Source: Halocatena marina
GTDB lineage: Archaea > Halobacteriota > Halobacteria > Halobacteriales > Haloarculaceae
Assembly: GCF_023276375.1 (NCBI RefSeq)
Contig: NZ_JALLPK010000002.1
Location: 392,687 to 456,686 of the forward strand
Length of the DNA stretch: 64,000 nt
Reading direction: 5' to 3'
The notes under the pieces were generated by a model. That model was not told the DNA's origin, made no database searches, and saw only the letters and a program-made list of their open reading frames with translations. The stretch's first letter is position 1; the number at the start of each line of letters is the position of its first letter. Below are positions 40,185-50,047 of the stretch, in pieces. Position numbers and translations under genes: made by a program.

Positions 40185-40769
40185 TTACGTAATTCGGCAG
40201 TTACGAGGATCGCCAGACAGGCCAAGGAAGAACAGGAACAAGACGATCCCTGCGATCCGAAGCACTGCATCCTGAAACGGAACGAATGTAACAGCGCCCG
40301 TAAAACCGAGGAGGGCAAAGAGTCCGGGACCACAGCTTGCACAGCCTGCTGCAAACAATCCTGGGAGAATCCCGCCGATGTTGGCGAGACTTCCTATCTG
40401 CAACATCTGTAACTGGGCGATCATGTTTGCGAGAGCAACCCCTGTCAAAACCGCATACATGGCGTTCATCACAATCGCGCTCCAGCCATACTCGGTGACT
40501 GTCACTCGGAAATTCATCAGTAAAACCTGTTCGAGAGCGGTGAAGTACGCCCCAATATTTGGATAACCGAACATATCGGCAACGAACATCTGGTACGACG
40601 CGAGCGGTTGTGATGCAAGGACGAGTACACCGAACGTAAGGACAGCTAATGTAATTGCAAGGACCGAACGCTGTAGTGTCTGATACGGATAGAGGAGTGC
40701 TGCAAACAAGTCCGCTCTGAACCGTTCGAGGCGATCTGTGCTGATCGCTGTGAACATACTACTGCTCAT
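40185..40769 (-). CDS. Membrane protein with GCASCGPG motif, paired with DsbA-like gene
   Basis: This encodes 194 residues with about five hydrophobic helices. A Cys-x2-Cys pair (C143, C146; 'AAGCASCGPGLFALLG') lies at the start of a helix, which could be a membrane thiol-disulfide site or a metal site. The ATG follows the stop of the DsbA-like gene by three bases, so the two form an operon. A partner role, such as reoxidising or delivering thiols to the secreted DsbA-like protein, is inferred. Confidence 0.65.
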   Translation of the reverse strand: MSSSMFTAISTDRLERFRADLFAALLYPYQTLQRSVLAITLAVLTFGVLVLASQPLASYQMFVADMFGYPNIGAYFTALEQVLLMNFRVTVTEYGWSAIVMNAMYAVLTGVALANMIAQLQMLQIGSLANIGGILPGLFAAGCASCGPGLFALLGFTGAVTFVPFQDAVLRIAGIVLFLFFLGLSGDPRNCRIT

Positions 40770-40772
40770 GGA

Positions 40773-41651
40773 TTACTGATTTTGAAGGGACTGAATATGA
40801 CTCTGAAACCGGCTATACGGCTGTGCTCCAGTGAGCTTGATCGTCTTTCCCGTATTCCGAGAATACAGCATGAACCCCGGAGTTGCGGAGAATCCTTCCG
40901 TTTGAGAGCGCGTTCGTTCCTCTCGAATATCGGCTTTGATCTGTTTTTGATTCGAGCGCATACATTGGGTGATAGTGTTAGTGTCAACACTTGTACTGTT
41001 TTGAGCGTATCCGAGGAGACTGTCTCTTGATGACCACGTCTTTCCGGGCAAGCCTTGATGTTCAAACACTGAGTGATGCCAGTTCCAAAATGCATCTGGA
41101 GTTCGATCTTTGACAGTTTTCCAGAGACATCTGGCCATGACCGCTGCTGTCCACGAGTGCTCCCCGTAGTTCGGATACTGGAGTAACATCATACGAGCGG
41201 TGCCATTGCTAATCTCATTTTTGAGAAGATCTGGCAGATAGTTCTCTTCGAATTGTTTGCAATATGCACATTGGTAATCTGACCAGTAGTAAATGTCGAT
41301 GGGGGCGTCTTTCTTTCCTATTACTGGCGTTCCGGCGAGATCGATATCGTAACCTGTTGTCTCCGACAGCGCTACGAACGACGGTGAGATGTCTTTGGTT
41401 GGGGTTGGAGTAGGAGTCGCTGTTGAAGTCGGTGTATCCGGTGACGCTGTCACCTCGTAGGACGTTGATTTTGTCGTATTGTTATCCTCTGAATTTTCAC
41501 GCGATGTCCGTGTATCTGTCGGCGAGGACGATTGGCCGTTGTCGGATTCGGAACCAAGTTGATTGAGACAGCCAGCCATACTAGTACTGAGAAAGAGTGT
41601 TGCGCCCCGCATCACGTTTCGCCGCGAAAGAGGCGATTTGTCGGCAGCCAT
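40773..41651 (-). CDS. Tat-exported DsbA-like thioredoxin-fold lipoprotein
   Basis: This encodes 292 residues from the ATG at 41651. A twin-arginine signal (SRRNVMRGA) is followed by a lipobox with Cys28 (SMAGC), so the mature protein is lipid-anchored outside the membrane. A Thr/Pro/Ser-rich linker (about residues 40-90) precedes a DsbA-type domain with active-site C128-x2-C131 (YQCAYCKQF) and the cis-proline loop 'FSATPGFMLY'. It probably oxidises or isomerises disulfides of exported proteins. It heads an operon with the membrane protein ending at 40185. Confidence 0.85.
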   Translation of the reverse strand: MAADKSPLSRRNVMRGATLFLSTSMAGCLNQLGSESDNGQSSSPTDTRTSRENSEDNNTTKSTSYEVTASPDTPTSTATPTPTPTKDISPSFVALSETTGYDIDLAGTPVIGKKDAPIDIYYWSDYQCAYCKQFEENYLPDLLKNEISNGTARMMLLQYPNYGEHSWTAAVMARCLWKTVKDRTPDAFWNWHHSVFEHQGLPGKTWSSRDSLLGYAQNSTSVDTNTITQCMRSNQKQIKADIREERTRSQTEGFSATPGFMLYSRNTGKTIKLTGAQPYSRFQSHIQSLQNQ

Positions 41652-42147
41652 TGCAATATTGTGGAGATTTGGCAATCCCTTGAACCTGCTTCTCGTTTTC
41701 TCTGCGTGGGAAGTAGCGTATCTATTTATATAGTCTCCTCAATTCATGAGGGATGATGTCTCCGAGTCCCTGATCAAACGCGTTCTCGTATCGATGACAC
41801 ATGCTTCTTCCTCGTTGATAGCGTAACTCACAGGCCACGTGTCGTCACTGGATACTCACCGTCAAGAGAGAGTGTTCTTGCGGTACGGACAGACAACTCA
41901 TCACCGAACAATGACGCTAACAAGAGGAGGATACAAGTGTCTGGTACACGCTGATTCCGATACAACGGATGGTATCGTTCTGTATTGGGAACGACACTGA
42001 AGGAGCGCTTCAATCAGCAGTCAGTGCGTGTCGCTACAGCCGACGTTGTCACACTAACAGTGTCTGTTCTTGTATAACTATTTGTGGCTATTCTCACTCG
42101 GTGGGAGTAATTGAGGTTATTTAAGTTGTGGTACGAGTACCTAGCAC
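41652..42147. other. Intergenic region between divergent operons
   Basis: No gene is supported. The stretch GTATTGGGAACGAC near 41981-41994 also occurs upstream of hpt near 30713-30726, which may be coincidence. It must hold promoters for the DsbA operon (leftward) and the HTH gene (rightward). Confidence 0.35.
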
Positions 42148-42504
42148 GTGCACGAGAGTCGCGATCCGGCCGATATTTTAGATATACTCGGCGATAAAAA
42201 CGCACGGGCGATTCTCAAACACGCGAGCCAGCAACCCATGTCTGCAAAAGGACTTCGTGAGGCGTGCGACGCATCCACATCAACGATTTACCGCCGGCTC
42301 GATGAGCTTGAAGCACTAGACCTGCTTACTGCATCAAGTAAACTCGATCCAGATGGGAATCATCATACCGTTTACGAGACTGCAACCGACGCGCTTGAGA
42401 TTCGATTCTCTGATGGCGTGATCGACGTCCAATCCAACGATCAAGAGGACGCCGTCGATACGTTCGCGCGTACGTGGGACGATCTCCGGAGGTTCGATCA
42501 ATGA
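42148..42504 (+). CDS. Small winged-helix transcription regulator
   Basis: This encodes 118 residues from a GTG start. The ArsR-like fold is clear: 'ILDILGDKNARAILKHASQQ' (helix 1-2) and 'CDASTSTIYRRLDELEALDL' (recognition helix), with a short wing. The C-terminal third is acidic. It overlaps the next gene by ATGA, so the two are translated together. It probably controls the neighbouring thiol/metal genes (inference). Confidence 0.82.
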   Translation: MHESRDPADILDILGDKNARAILKHASQQPMSAKGLREACDASTSTIYRRLDELEALDLLTASSKLDPDGNHHTVYETATDALEIRFSDGVIDVQSNDQEDAVDTFARTWDDLRRFDQ

Positions 42505-42764
42505 GCACCATCGTTCTCATTGGAAAGCTACTGACTGTAATACTCGGTCTCCTCATCGCCTACCGGGGCTATCAGGGCTATCAGCGGACATCGAGTCAGC
42601 CGATGTTGTTTATTTCGATTGGATTTGTCTTCATCAGCGCGGGAGGTGCCCTCGGATGTTCTATTCAGAAGGCAATCAATGTCGCAGTACCACTCGCAAG
42701 TCTGCTGCAGCCCCTCCTCATCGGCGTCGGTATGGTTTCGATCCTCTATTCAATGTATACGTGA
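42501..42764 (+). CDS. Small membrane protein coupled to the HTH regulator
   Basis: This encodes 87 residues with three hydrophobic helices, starting within the ATGA overlap with the HTH gene. A similar HTH plus three-helix pair is frequent in haloarchaea. The membrane protein may sense or anchor, but its function is unknown. It contains one Cys in the middle helix region ('ALGCSIQ'). Confidence 0.7.
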   Translation: MSTIVLIGKLLTVILGLLIAYRGYQGYQRTSSQPMLFISIGFVFISAGGALGCSIQKAINVAVPLASLLQPLLIGVGMVSILYSMYT

Positions 42765-42768
42765 ACCC

Positions 42769-43503
42769 TTACGTGTTTTTCACCTGCTGGATGGCGGATT
42801 TGAACCGACCGTAGGGTTGTGCGCCGACGAGCTTCCCCGCCTTCTTGGACTGACGATTGTAGAGAACGAATCCAGGGGTACCGCTGATACCTATCGAGCG
42901 TGCCCGTTGGCTGTCGCTTTCGATCGCTGTTTCGATGGCTTGACGGTCAGTACTCATACACTGTTCAATGCTGTCAGCCGATACACCGTCGATCTCCTGA
43001 CTGATATCGAGGAGATTTGCTTTCGAGGCCCATCCGGAGTTTTTCTCCTCCTGTGCCTCGAAAACCGCCGAGTGCCACTGCCAGTAGGCTTGCGGATTCG
43101 ATTCGTTTACCGTTCGCCAGACGCACTGATCCATCACTGCAGCCGTCATCGAGTCCTTACCGAGGTACGGGAATTCGATGAAGATCACCCGTACATCACC
43201 GGGAGTGACGAAGTTCCGTATGATTTGTGGCAATGTCTCCGTGTTGAACTGAGCACAGAACGGGCACTGATACTCGCTCCAGTAGTAGAGGTCGACTGGG
43301 ACATCGTGTTTGCCCATGATTGGATGACCAGTCAGTTCAATGTCGAACGCACCAGTACCAGTTGCTGAATACATCTCAGCCGAGACGGATGACGAGGAGT
43401 CCGATATGAGTGTAGTGACACCGTAGACACTGCCGCCAACGGTAAGTGTGGCTAGACCTCCGAGTACTGCGCGTCGTCTTGTGAGTAGCGTTGAATCGTT
43501 CAT
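42769..43503 (-). CDS. DsbA-like Tat-exported protein, second copy
   Basis: This encodes 244 residues. A twin-arginine-type signal (LTRRRAVLGGLATLT) has no lipobox cysteine. The thioredoxin-fold domain has C80-x2-C83 (YQCPFCAQF) and cis-Pro loop 'ISGTPGFVLY'. It is clearly a paralogue of the 292-residue DsbA-like gene nearby, with the same 'TGHPIMGKHDVPVDLYYWS' introduction. It converges with the HTH/membrane pair, stopping four bases after their end. Confidence 0.87.
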   Translation of the reverse strand: MNDSTLLTRRRAVLGGLATLTVGGSVYGVTTLISDSSSSVSAEMYSATGTGAFDIELTGHPIMGKHDVPVDLYYWSEYQCPFCAQFNTETLPQIIRNFVTPGDVRVIFIEFPYLGKDSMTAAVMDQCVWRTVNESNPQAYWQWHSAVFEAQEEKNSGWASKANLLDISQEIDGVSADSIEQCMSTDRQAIETAIESDSQRARSIGISGTPGFVLYNRQSKKAGKLVGAQPYGRFKSAIQQVKNT

Positions 43504-43710
43504 GTATCTGATATCAATTTGTCATTCGTTTCTGTGAATGTGAGGATAGACCGTGCGTACCGATTGTCGGGGAGAGGGAGAATCGCAACATCATCTGTAT
43601 TCTCTTTCGTGCTCGGGTTCCAGAGGCTACCTACTAAAATCCCAGACCCGTTCCCATAGCCAGCGAATTCCACCCTGTGTTTAAGTATTACTTACGTCTC
43701 ATCCCATCCA

Positions 43711-44124
43711 ATGGCACTTTCCCGACCAAAAATCATGAAGGGAGCGGCGGTCACCATCGGGTCATTCCTTCTATTTGGGATCGTTACCGGCCTCCTCCCG
43801 AACCCATTGTACGTTCGAATGGTTCCGCGAACGCTGTTCGATTATACGTTTCTCATCGCTACATCACTATTTGCCGGCCTGTACATCGCTCAGCAGCCCG
43901 CGGCTACCCGCTCTCACGACGACCGTCTCGCGGTCGGCAGCGTTGTTTCTGGATTCCTCGCCTTCGGATGCCCTATCTGTAATGCGTTTCTGCTCGCACT
44001 ATTCAGCAACTCCATGCTGATGACGTATTTTGATCCGTATCGGCCCGTCTTGGGGGGAGTTTCTGTGCTGCTTTTTGCTGGACTTCTATACTATAGACGA
44101 CAGCGAGACTGTCAGTCATGTTGA
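43711..44124 (+). CDS. Membrane protein with GCPIC motif and C-terminal cysteines
   Basis: This encodes 137 residues with four hydrophobic helices. C87-x2-C90 ('AFGCPICNAFLLAL') lies at a helix boundary, comparable with C143/C146 in the other membrane protein of this cluster. The C-terminus ends with two further cysteines (C134, C137). It is divergent from the second DsbA-like gene, sharing a 207-base spacer, and may partner with it. Confidence 0.65.
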   Translation: MALSRPKIMKGAAVTIGSFLLFGIVTGLLPNPLYVRMVPRTLFDYTFLIATSLFAGLYIAQQPAATRSHDDRLAVGSVVSGFLAFGCPICNAFLLALFSNSMLMTYFDPYRPVLGGVSVLLFAGLLYYRRQRDCQSC

Positions 44125-44207
44125 AACCGAGCTGAGTCACAGGATTCTGCCTAATGCTAACGTTGTGAAACCGCTCGATGCATAGGCCGGTTTGACGACC
44201 TGTAGAG

Positions 44208-46967
44208 TTAGAGGAATCGGTCGGGTTTGAGCCGCGACAGCCGCATCGAATTCGCTGTCACACCGATACTCATCCCCATATCGCCGATCACAACGGCCAC
44301 GATCACGCTCACCAATTGGAACGGAACACCGATCGCCAGTAACATCTTGACACCGAGACTCCCCCAGATATTCTGTTCGATCACAGCTGTTGCCTTCTGT
44401 GAAAGCGCAGCGAGATACGGGAGTTTCGTGATGTCATCACTCAGCAACGCGATATCTGCCGTTTCGAGGGCTGTATCTGTACCGGCTGCTCCCATTGCAA
44501 TTCCGACTGTCGCTGTCGCCAGCGCTGGGGCGTCGTTGATCCCATCACCGACCATTGCGACCCCTTCGGACTGCTCAATACACGCTTCGATAACGGTGGC
44601 TTTCTCCTCTGGGAGGAGTTCGGCGCGATACTCGTCGACACCTACCTGCTCGGCGATTGCTTGAGCCGTCCTCCTATTATCACCCGTGAGCATGACGATG
44701 CGTTCGATGCCCTGAGCGTGGAGCTGTTCGATTGCGTGGCGAGCACCCGGACGAACCTCGTCAGCAACCGCAATGACGCCGACGAGCCGATCAGCTGTCC
44801 CAACGAACACGACCGTCTTTCCGTCGCCCTGAAGGTCTGATACGGTCTCGTCCATGAGATCGAGATACTGACCGTGTTCGCAGGACTGGACGGTGACTGC
44901 AACACCGCCATCAGTTGCAACGTGGTGGTGAGTGAGGTCGAAGCCGAGATCTTCGAAGAGCGCCGGCTTTCCGATGTAGTACTGCTCACCATCGATGGTG
45001 CCCGTCACACCCTTCCCGGTCAGGCTCTCGAACTGCTTGACGATGCGCTCGTCGATCCCTTCGTCTGCGGCTGCCTCGACGATCGCGGTTGAGATCGGGT
45101 GTTCGCTGCGGGCTTCGAGGCTTCTGGCATCCCGAAGGACGTCCTCACGAGTTGTGCCATCGAGTGGGACGACATCCGTCACTGTCAGTTCACCCTTCGT
45201 GAGTGTTCCTGTCTTGTCAATTGCGACAGTATCAACGTCGCCCATCGCTTCGAGGTCCGGACCGCTCTTGATGAGCACCCCGTTTTTCGCCGCACTCGTA
45301 ATTCCCGAAACGACACTGACGGGTGTGCTGATAACCATGGCACACGGGCAGGCAAGCACGAGCAGCGTTAATCCTTGAACGAAACCTGTCCGCCACGTCG
45401 CACCGAGCACGAGTGGTTGGACAAACAGGAGTGCAACTGCAATACTCACGATGACCGGCGTGTATTTATCTGCGAAGCGGTCGACGAACTGTTCGTGCTC
45501 AGTCTTCTCGCGTTGAGCGTCCTCAACCATCTCGATTATCTGCGCGATGGTGTTGTCGGCTGCCACCGACGTGACGCGAACCTCAAGATATCCCTCCTTG
45601 TTGATCGTCCCGGCGTACACGTCATCGCCTTCACGCTTGTCGACAGGGACGCTCTCGCCCGTGATTGGGGCCTGATTGACTGCACTCTCTCCCTCAAGGA
45701 CCTCACCGTCCATCGGAACTTTCTCACCTGGACGGATGATTACCACGTCATCGATCTGAACAGCATCGACGTGGAGCGACTGTTCATCTCCATCGCGGCG
45801 AACGGTCGCGGTCTCAGGAGCAAGCTCCATCAGCTCATCGAGTGACCGCCGTGCTCGTCCCATCGAATACCGTTCCATCAGCTGTGCAACCGAAAAGAGC
45901 ACCGCGAGGGTTCCCCCCTCGAAGTACAGTCCCTCACCGAAGAGGAGACTCGCGAGAACTGCACCGAGAATTCCGAGGCTCATTAGCAGATCGATATCGA
46001 GGCTACGGTTCCGTGCTGAGTAGTACCCGTTGTGCAGGATCGCTTCACCACCGGCGGCGATCCCGATGATGTAGAACAGTTCGGCCAGATCGATACTCTG
46101 CCCAAGGCCACTAGCGAGAACGATATTCAGGGAGGGGAGAAGATATTCGAGAGCGATTCCAAGCGTGAGGAACGTTGCTCCCGTGTAAACTTTGAGTGCT
46201 CGTTTGCTCCGCCAAACCGCACGCGGATCTTCTCGCGGACGCGTGTCGTCGATCGTCGACGATGGGTCCGTGGATCGAGTGCCCTCGACTGTGTATCCCG
46301 CTCCCGTGATGGCCTCGACAACCGCCGTTTGTGGGAGCTGGTCGGTGTCGTACGTTACCGTGACCGTGCCGGTCGTTGGCTGAGTCTCGTAGGCAGTGAT
46401 TCCTGTTCGCTGTTCGAGTGCGTTTTCAATCTTCCCGGCACAGGAGGGACAGTCCATCTCAGGGACGTCGAACGTGTCTGTCTGCTCTGTTTTTCGGGTC
46501 TCAACCGTGTATCCGGCAGCTTTGATTCGCTCGTGAATTCGGTCGACGGTCGTTTCCGAGGGATCGTACTCGACGTGGACAGTTCCCGTCGTCACCTCGG
46601 GATCGATGTTGTGAATGCCCGTGAGTTGTTGAACGCTCGTGGTGATCTTATTCGCACACGATGGACAATCCATTCCGGGCACACTGACCGCGATCGATTG
46701 CGATGATGACCCTGTCCTACCTTCGACGGTGTATCCTGCTGCCTCAATTCGATCGACGATCGATGGCCGATCCGTCTGTTTGGGATCGTAGGTGACCGCA
46801 ACAGATCCAATCATAACCTGCGGATCGACCACCGCAATCCCAGCGAGCGACTCGACGCTCGAAGTGATTTTTGCTGCACAGGACGGACAGTCCATCTCGG
46901 GCACAGCAAATGATGCTGTCTCAGTGCCATCTCCTGATGTTGTCCGTCGATTCGACCCTGTATCCAT
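44208..46967 (-). CDS. Heavy-metal P1B-type ATPase with three HMA domains (Zn/Cd-type)
   Basis: This 919-residue cation exporter has three N-terminal HMA domains, each with MDCPSC (C27/C30, C101/C104, C173/C176). They are followed by the P-type core: CPC membrane motif in 'LACPCAMVISTP', phosphorylation motif DKTGTLT, TGES loop and GDGINDAP hinge. The sequence around CPC and the last helix 'GDMGMSIGVTANSMRLSRL' are closer to Zn/Cd/Pb exporters (ZntA type) than to CopA. It probably pumps Zn2+, Cd2+ or Pb2+ out using ATP. An HTH_10 gene begins 70 bases upstream in the same direction and may regulate it. Confidence 0.92.
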   Translation of the reverse strand: MDTGSNRRTTSGDGTETASFAVPEMDCPSCAAKITSSVESLAGIAVVDPQVMIGSVAVTYDPKQTDRPSIVDRIEAAGYTVEGRTGSSSQSIAVSVPGMDCPSCANKITTSVQQLTGIHNIDPEVTTGTVHVEYDPSETTVDRIHERIKAAGYTVETRKTEQTDTFDVPEMDCPSCAGKIENALEQRTGITAYETQPTTGTVTVTYDTDQLPQTAVVEAITGAGYTVEGTRSTDPSSTIDDTRPREDPRAVWRSKRALKVYTGATFLTLGIALEYLLPSLNIVLASGLGQSIDLAELFYIIGIAAGGEAILHNGYYSARNRSLDIDLLMSLGILGAVLASLLFGEGLYFEGGTLAVLFSVAQLMERYSMGRARRSLDELMELAPETATVRRDGDEQSLHVDAVQIDDVVIIRPGEKVPMDGEVLEGESAVNQAPITGESVPVDKREGDDVYAGTINKEGYLEVRVTSVAADNTIAQIIEMVEDAQREKTEHEQFVDRFADKYTPVIVSIAVALLFVQPLVLGATWRTGFVQGLTLLVLACPCAMVISTPVSVVSGITSAAKNGVLIKSGPDLEAMGDVDTVAIDKTGTLTKGELTVTDVVPLDGTTREDVLRDARSLEARSEHPISTAIVEAAADEGIDERIVKQFESLTGKGVTGTIDGEQYYIGKPALFEDLGFDLTHHHVATDGGVAVTVQSCEHGQYLDLMDETVSDLQGDGKTVVFVGTADRLVGVIAVADEVRPGARHAIEQLHAQGIERIVMLTGDNRRTAQAIAEQVGVDEYRAELLPEEKATVIEACIEQSEGVAMVGDGINDAPALATATVGIAMGAAGTDTALETADIALLSDDITKLPYLAALSQKATAVIEQNIWGSLGVKMLLAIGVPFQLVSVIVAVVIGDMGMSIGVTANSMRLSRLKPDRFL

Positions 46968-47037
46968 TATGGGAGATTAATTCTCTCCGTGGCTTACGAG
47001 TTTGTTTGGTGCACACCAAACCAGTGGATGCTCGGTG

Positions 47038-47790
47038 TCAGCGATTGGAGTGCACGACTGGAGTCATTGGCAAATTCTTTACGTACGCACTAGCGAGCTG
47101 GGCTTCTGCGCGACGCAGGCGATACGACAGCGTTGAGCCGGGCAGATCGAGTTTCTCGGCAAGTTCGTACGTTTCGATCGCCCGTGGCGTTTCGTAGTAG
47201 CCGTGTTCGACTGCTGCCTGGAGCGCACTGTCTTGTTCCGGAGAGAGAAACTGCTCTGCTTCATCATCTTCTATTCTGAGGCTCTCGGTATTTTCACGGA
47301 CACGCATGATCTCGACACCAGCCGTATCCGCAATTTCGGCGTCGAGTGCCTCGTAGAATGGAGTGAGCTTCGCATCGCTCGGGAGGATGAGTCGCCACTG
47401 ATACCGACGGCCGCGCCACGTCGTCTCGAAAATGAGTCCGTCACCGAAATGTTCGAGTGCGAGATGTGGAATAGACGTACACGCGACAGTTCGCTGCCAA
47501 TACGAATAGAGGATGAGGGTGTCGGGCGAGCGATCGAGTACTTGAGTCTCCCACTCGCCCTGACAATCGCGCCGGACGAGACAGTCAGCATAGTAATCTG
47601 CAGTCGCAACAGTCTCAGCAACAGCGTCGAGAGTGGCTTCAGATCCGGTGACATGATCGACGCGCCAGAGGGTGTCATCGGTAACGTGGCATGAGAGTGA
47701 TCGAAGGTGAGTCTCCGGACACTCCGCGAGGATATCCGCGACCGGATTACTCTCGGGATCGTATTCGAGAGCGAAGACGAATTCACGCAT
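47038..47790 (-). CDS. HTH_10-type regulator upstream of the metal ATPase
   Basis: This encodes 250 residues. The C-terminal HTH_10 domain is evident: 'EQDSALQAAVEHGYYETPRA', then 'YELAEKLDLPGSTLSYRLRR'. The N-terminal part is a beta-rich sensor-like domain, with cysteines at CHV, DCLVRRDCQ and ACTS that could bind metal (inference). HTH_10 regulators are a haloarchaeal speciality. Being 70 bases upstream of the metal-ATPase gene and co-oriented, it is probably its regulator. Confidence 0.85.
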   Translation of the reverse strand: MREFVFALEYDPESNPVADILAECPETHLRSLSCHVTDDTLWRVDHVTGSEATLDAVAETVATADYYADCLVRRDCQGEWETQVLDRSPDTLILYSYWQRTVACTSIPHLALEHFGDGLIFETTWRGRRYQWRLILPSDAKLTPFYEALDAEIADTAGVEIMRVRENTESLRIEDDEAEQFLSPEQDSALQAAVEHGYYETPRAIETYELAEKLDLPGSTLSYRLRRAEAQLASAYVKNLPMTPVVHSNR

Positions 47791-48105
47791 ATTACCTATA
47801 CGAGTGTCTCGGTGAAGAGGATGCGGATCTCTCTATGGTGCTGTGTGCTGTTCATCCCGGTGCGATGCTCGTGAAATCACACACTAGGTCTCGTGCAGCG
47901 TTTCGACCGTGTGACCATACCCCCGGAGGCTCTGTAGACTCACTGTAGATGACTCAACGGCGATCGTTCCACCAAGGTGAGCTCGATGATGTGTATTCAG
48001 TTCAGACGGACCGGTCTCACAATCGCTCTGAGTTGTATTGTATTACTTGACATTATGAAGGCTAAAAAATGTTGCAGCCTCAAAGGCGTATAATCGGTAG
48101 CCGCG
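47791..48105. other. Gene-free spacer
   Basis: No coding signal is seen. It should include the promoter of the HTH_10 gene, which reads leftward from 47790. Confidence 0.35.
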
Positions 48106-48666
48106 TTAAATGTTGATCCCGGGTGGAACGTCGGTTGAACGGTTGATCATTGCACTAAGCTGTTTCATTACAATTGGAGATTCTATGGAGGCGGTGTTCA
48201 CATGATCGATACGAGCACACATCCGAAGCCAGCGGGCAGCGCCTACATCGCCCGACGCAGCCAAGATATGTGTTCCAACTTGCGGTGGGACGTAGCCGTC
48301 GTTACTCGGTGAGAGATGTACCACCTTCAGCGTCGATGCATCAGTACTCAGAATGCCGTCTACATCGGTTACTCTGAGGAGAACAAGTGCTTCCTCATAG
48401 CCGATGGTGGTAGGGGAGAGATGTGAGATTGTGCAGTCTCGACACCTGGCGGCATCCAGCATCCATCCTTTGGGGGGATCGAGGTGTGTCTCCAGTGTCG
48501 GCAGATTAGCGATCCGAATTGCCTCGTATAAGATCGGCTCAGTGGTGTTAACAATAGCATTGCAGTAATCACAGCTGAGTATCGGCGTCGTATGGATGAT
48601 ACCGACAGTCTCGCCGTGGAGATCACGACGGAGCACGCCGGTATGGATCGGAGACAATTCACCCAT
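48106..48666 (-). CDS. Hypothetical protein with two Cys-x2-Cys pairs
   Basis: This encodes 186 residues. Cysteines in 'ILSCDYCNAIVN' and 'ARCRDCTISH' could form a zinc site. The rest is soluble and mixed alpha/beta. No family is recognised with confidence. It is isolated, with gene-free flanks. Confidence 0.55.
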   Translation of the reverse strand: MGELSPIHTGVLRRDLHGETVGIIHTTPILSCDYCNAIVNTTEPILYEAIRIANLPTLETHLDPPKGWMLDAARCRDCTISHLSPTTIGYEEALVLLRVTDVDGILSTDASTLKVVHLSPSNDGYVPPQVGTHILAASGDVGAARWLRMCARIDHVNTASIESPIVMKQLSAMINRSTDVPPGINI

Positions 48667-49144
48667 GAAATCTCAGTTCAATAATGACTGCTACGGCATA
48701 TCACAATTTCGGCACAGAGGGAAAAACACCGAACGGAACCCGACTATATCTCTATTTTATCAATAGAGTGACGTAATGAGGTCTGACATACTCTGAATCT
48801 CTCGCTCTTGAGTACGCGTGTTCATATCGTTCGTCGAAGAGTGCGGCCCTGACTTCGAGTATTAGGACGATTTACGATGTGGCTCTCAAGACTGATGTTT
48901 CTGCTTTGATTGGTGTATAGCGTTTGTGTTTCATCTGTTCGAAGTTGCGTATTTACAATGTACGAGACGTAGGCGAACGCGAAATTGAAAAATCGATGGT
49001 CGCGTTCTGTCGAGGTGATTCGAACTACGACTGTGCAAGAGTCGTGTCATCTGGGACGCATTCGTCGAGATCGTCGCTCATCTCATCGGACTCAACAGCG
49101 AAACAGCGGGAAGATGGTCCGATGAACGCTATCTGGTGAACAAA
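48667..49144. other. Gene-free spacer
   Basis: Open frames are short and without family resemblance. Nothing is supported. Confidence 0.35.
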
Positions 49145-50047
49145 TTAGCTGACATGTGAACTCGACACGCGGTCCAACAAGACGGCGGCGATCCCACCCA
49201 ACACGAGGTCAAGCACACCGAGCACTACTACCGCTGGCACAATGGTATTCCAGATGCCGGAGAACGCCGTCACATCGATCACCGTGAGGACATCCTGGCC
49301 GAGCATCAGCGCACGGAGGGCATCGACACCGTACGTGACTGGATTGACCGTTGCTACGATCTGCATCCACTTCGGGAGAAAACTGATCGGCAGGAAAGCG
49401 CTTGAGGAGAAAAGCAATGGATAGTGCGTCATATACATCCAAATACTGGCTGATTCGATATCTTGTGTTACGAGCGCAACGATGATTGAAAAGGCCGTAA
49501 ACCACAACGAATACACGATGACGATGACGAAGATTCCGAGTACGCCTCCCAACCCCGTTTGGATATAGGTCCCGACCGAACTACTTGAACTGATCCACAA
49601 GAGCATGTATCCGAGCACGAGAACTATCGCTGATTGGAAGACGACCCGGATTACATCTGCGAGGGCTTTTCCGAGAAATATCGCTCCACGGTGAGTCGGT
49701 GAGACGAGTACTTTTTCGAACATGCCACTCTCCATGTCCTGAATCAACCCCGTTCCAGATTGGATGGCTACCGTCATGGCTGTGACGATGATGATGGCTG
49801 GCGTGAGGAAGGTAACATAGTTGACGTCCGCCCCGAACAGTTCTTGGATCGGACCGCCGGCAAGTTTCCCGAACACCTGCGTGAATAATATTAGAAAGAT
49901 AAACGGCGATAACAGTGCCTCAAACACTATACTCGCGTTACGGATGGCTTTCTGGAGCCACCGTTTGAGTGTGATCCACACATCGACAAGGAAGCTGTTG
50001 CCAGCCCCTTGCTGTTCGACTGCCCGCTCAGTTTCGGTCGTACTCAT
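49145..50047 (-). CDS. DrrB-like ABC-2 permease
   Basis: This encodes 300 residues with six hydrophobic helices. The motif 'SGMFEKVLVSPTHRGAIFLG' and later 'LLFSSSAFLPISFLPKWMQI' are typical of daunorubicin-resistance-type (DrrB) permeases. Its ATG overlaps the stop of the ATPase gene (ATGA), so the two proteins are made together as an exporter. The substrate is unknown; hydrophobic compounds or lipids are usual. Confidence 0.9.
   Translation of the reverse strand: MSTTETERAVEQQGAGNSFLVDVWITLKRWLQKAIRNASIVFEALLSPFIFLILFTQVFGKLAGGPIQELFGADVNYVTFLTPAIIIVTAMTVAIQSGTGLIQDMESGMFEKVLVSPTHRGAIFLGKALADVIRVVFQSAIVLVLGYMLLWISSSSSVGTYIQTGLGGVLGIFVIVIVYSLWFTAFSIIVALVTQDIESASIWMYMTHYPLLFSSSAFLPISFLPKWMQIVATVNPVTYGVDALRALMLGQDVLTVIDVTAFSGIWNTIVPAVVVLGVLDLVLGGIAAVLLDRVSSSHVS

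Noticed and set aside
41981..41994. A 14-base match to the region upstream of hpt (30713-30726)
   Set aside because: A single short shared string in 64 kb may be chance; no further copies were noticed.
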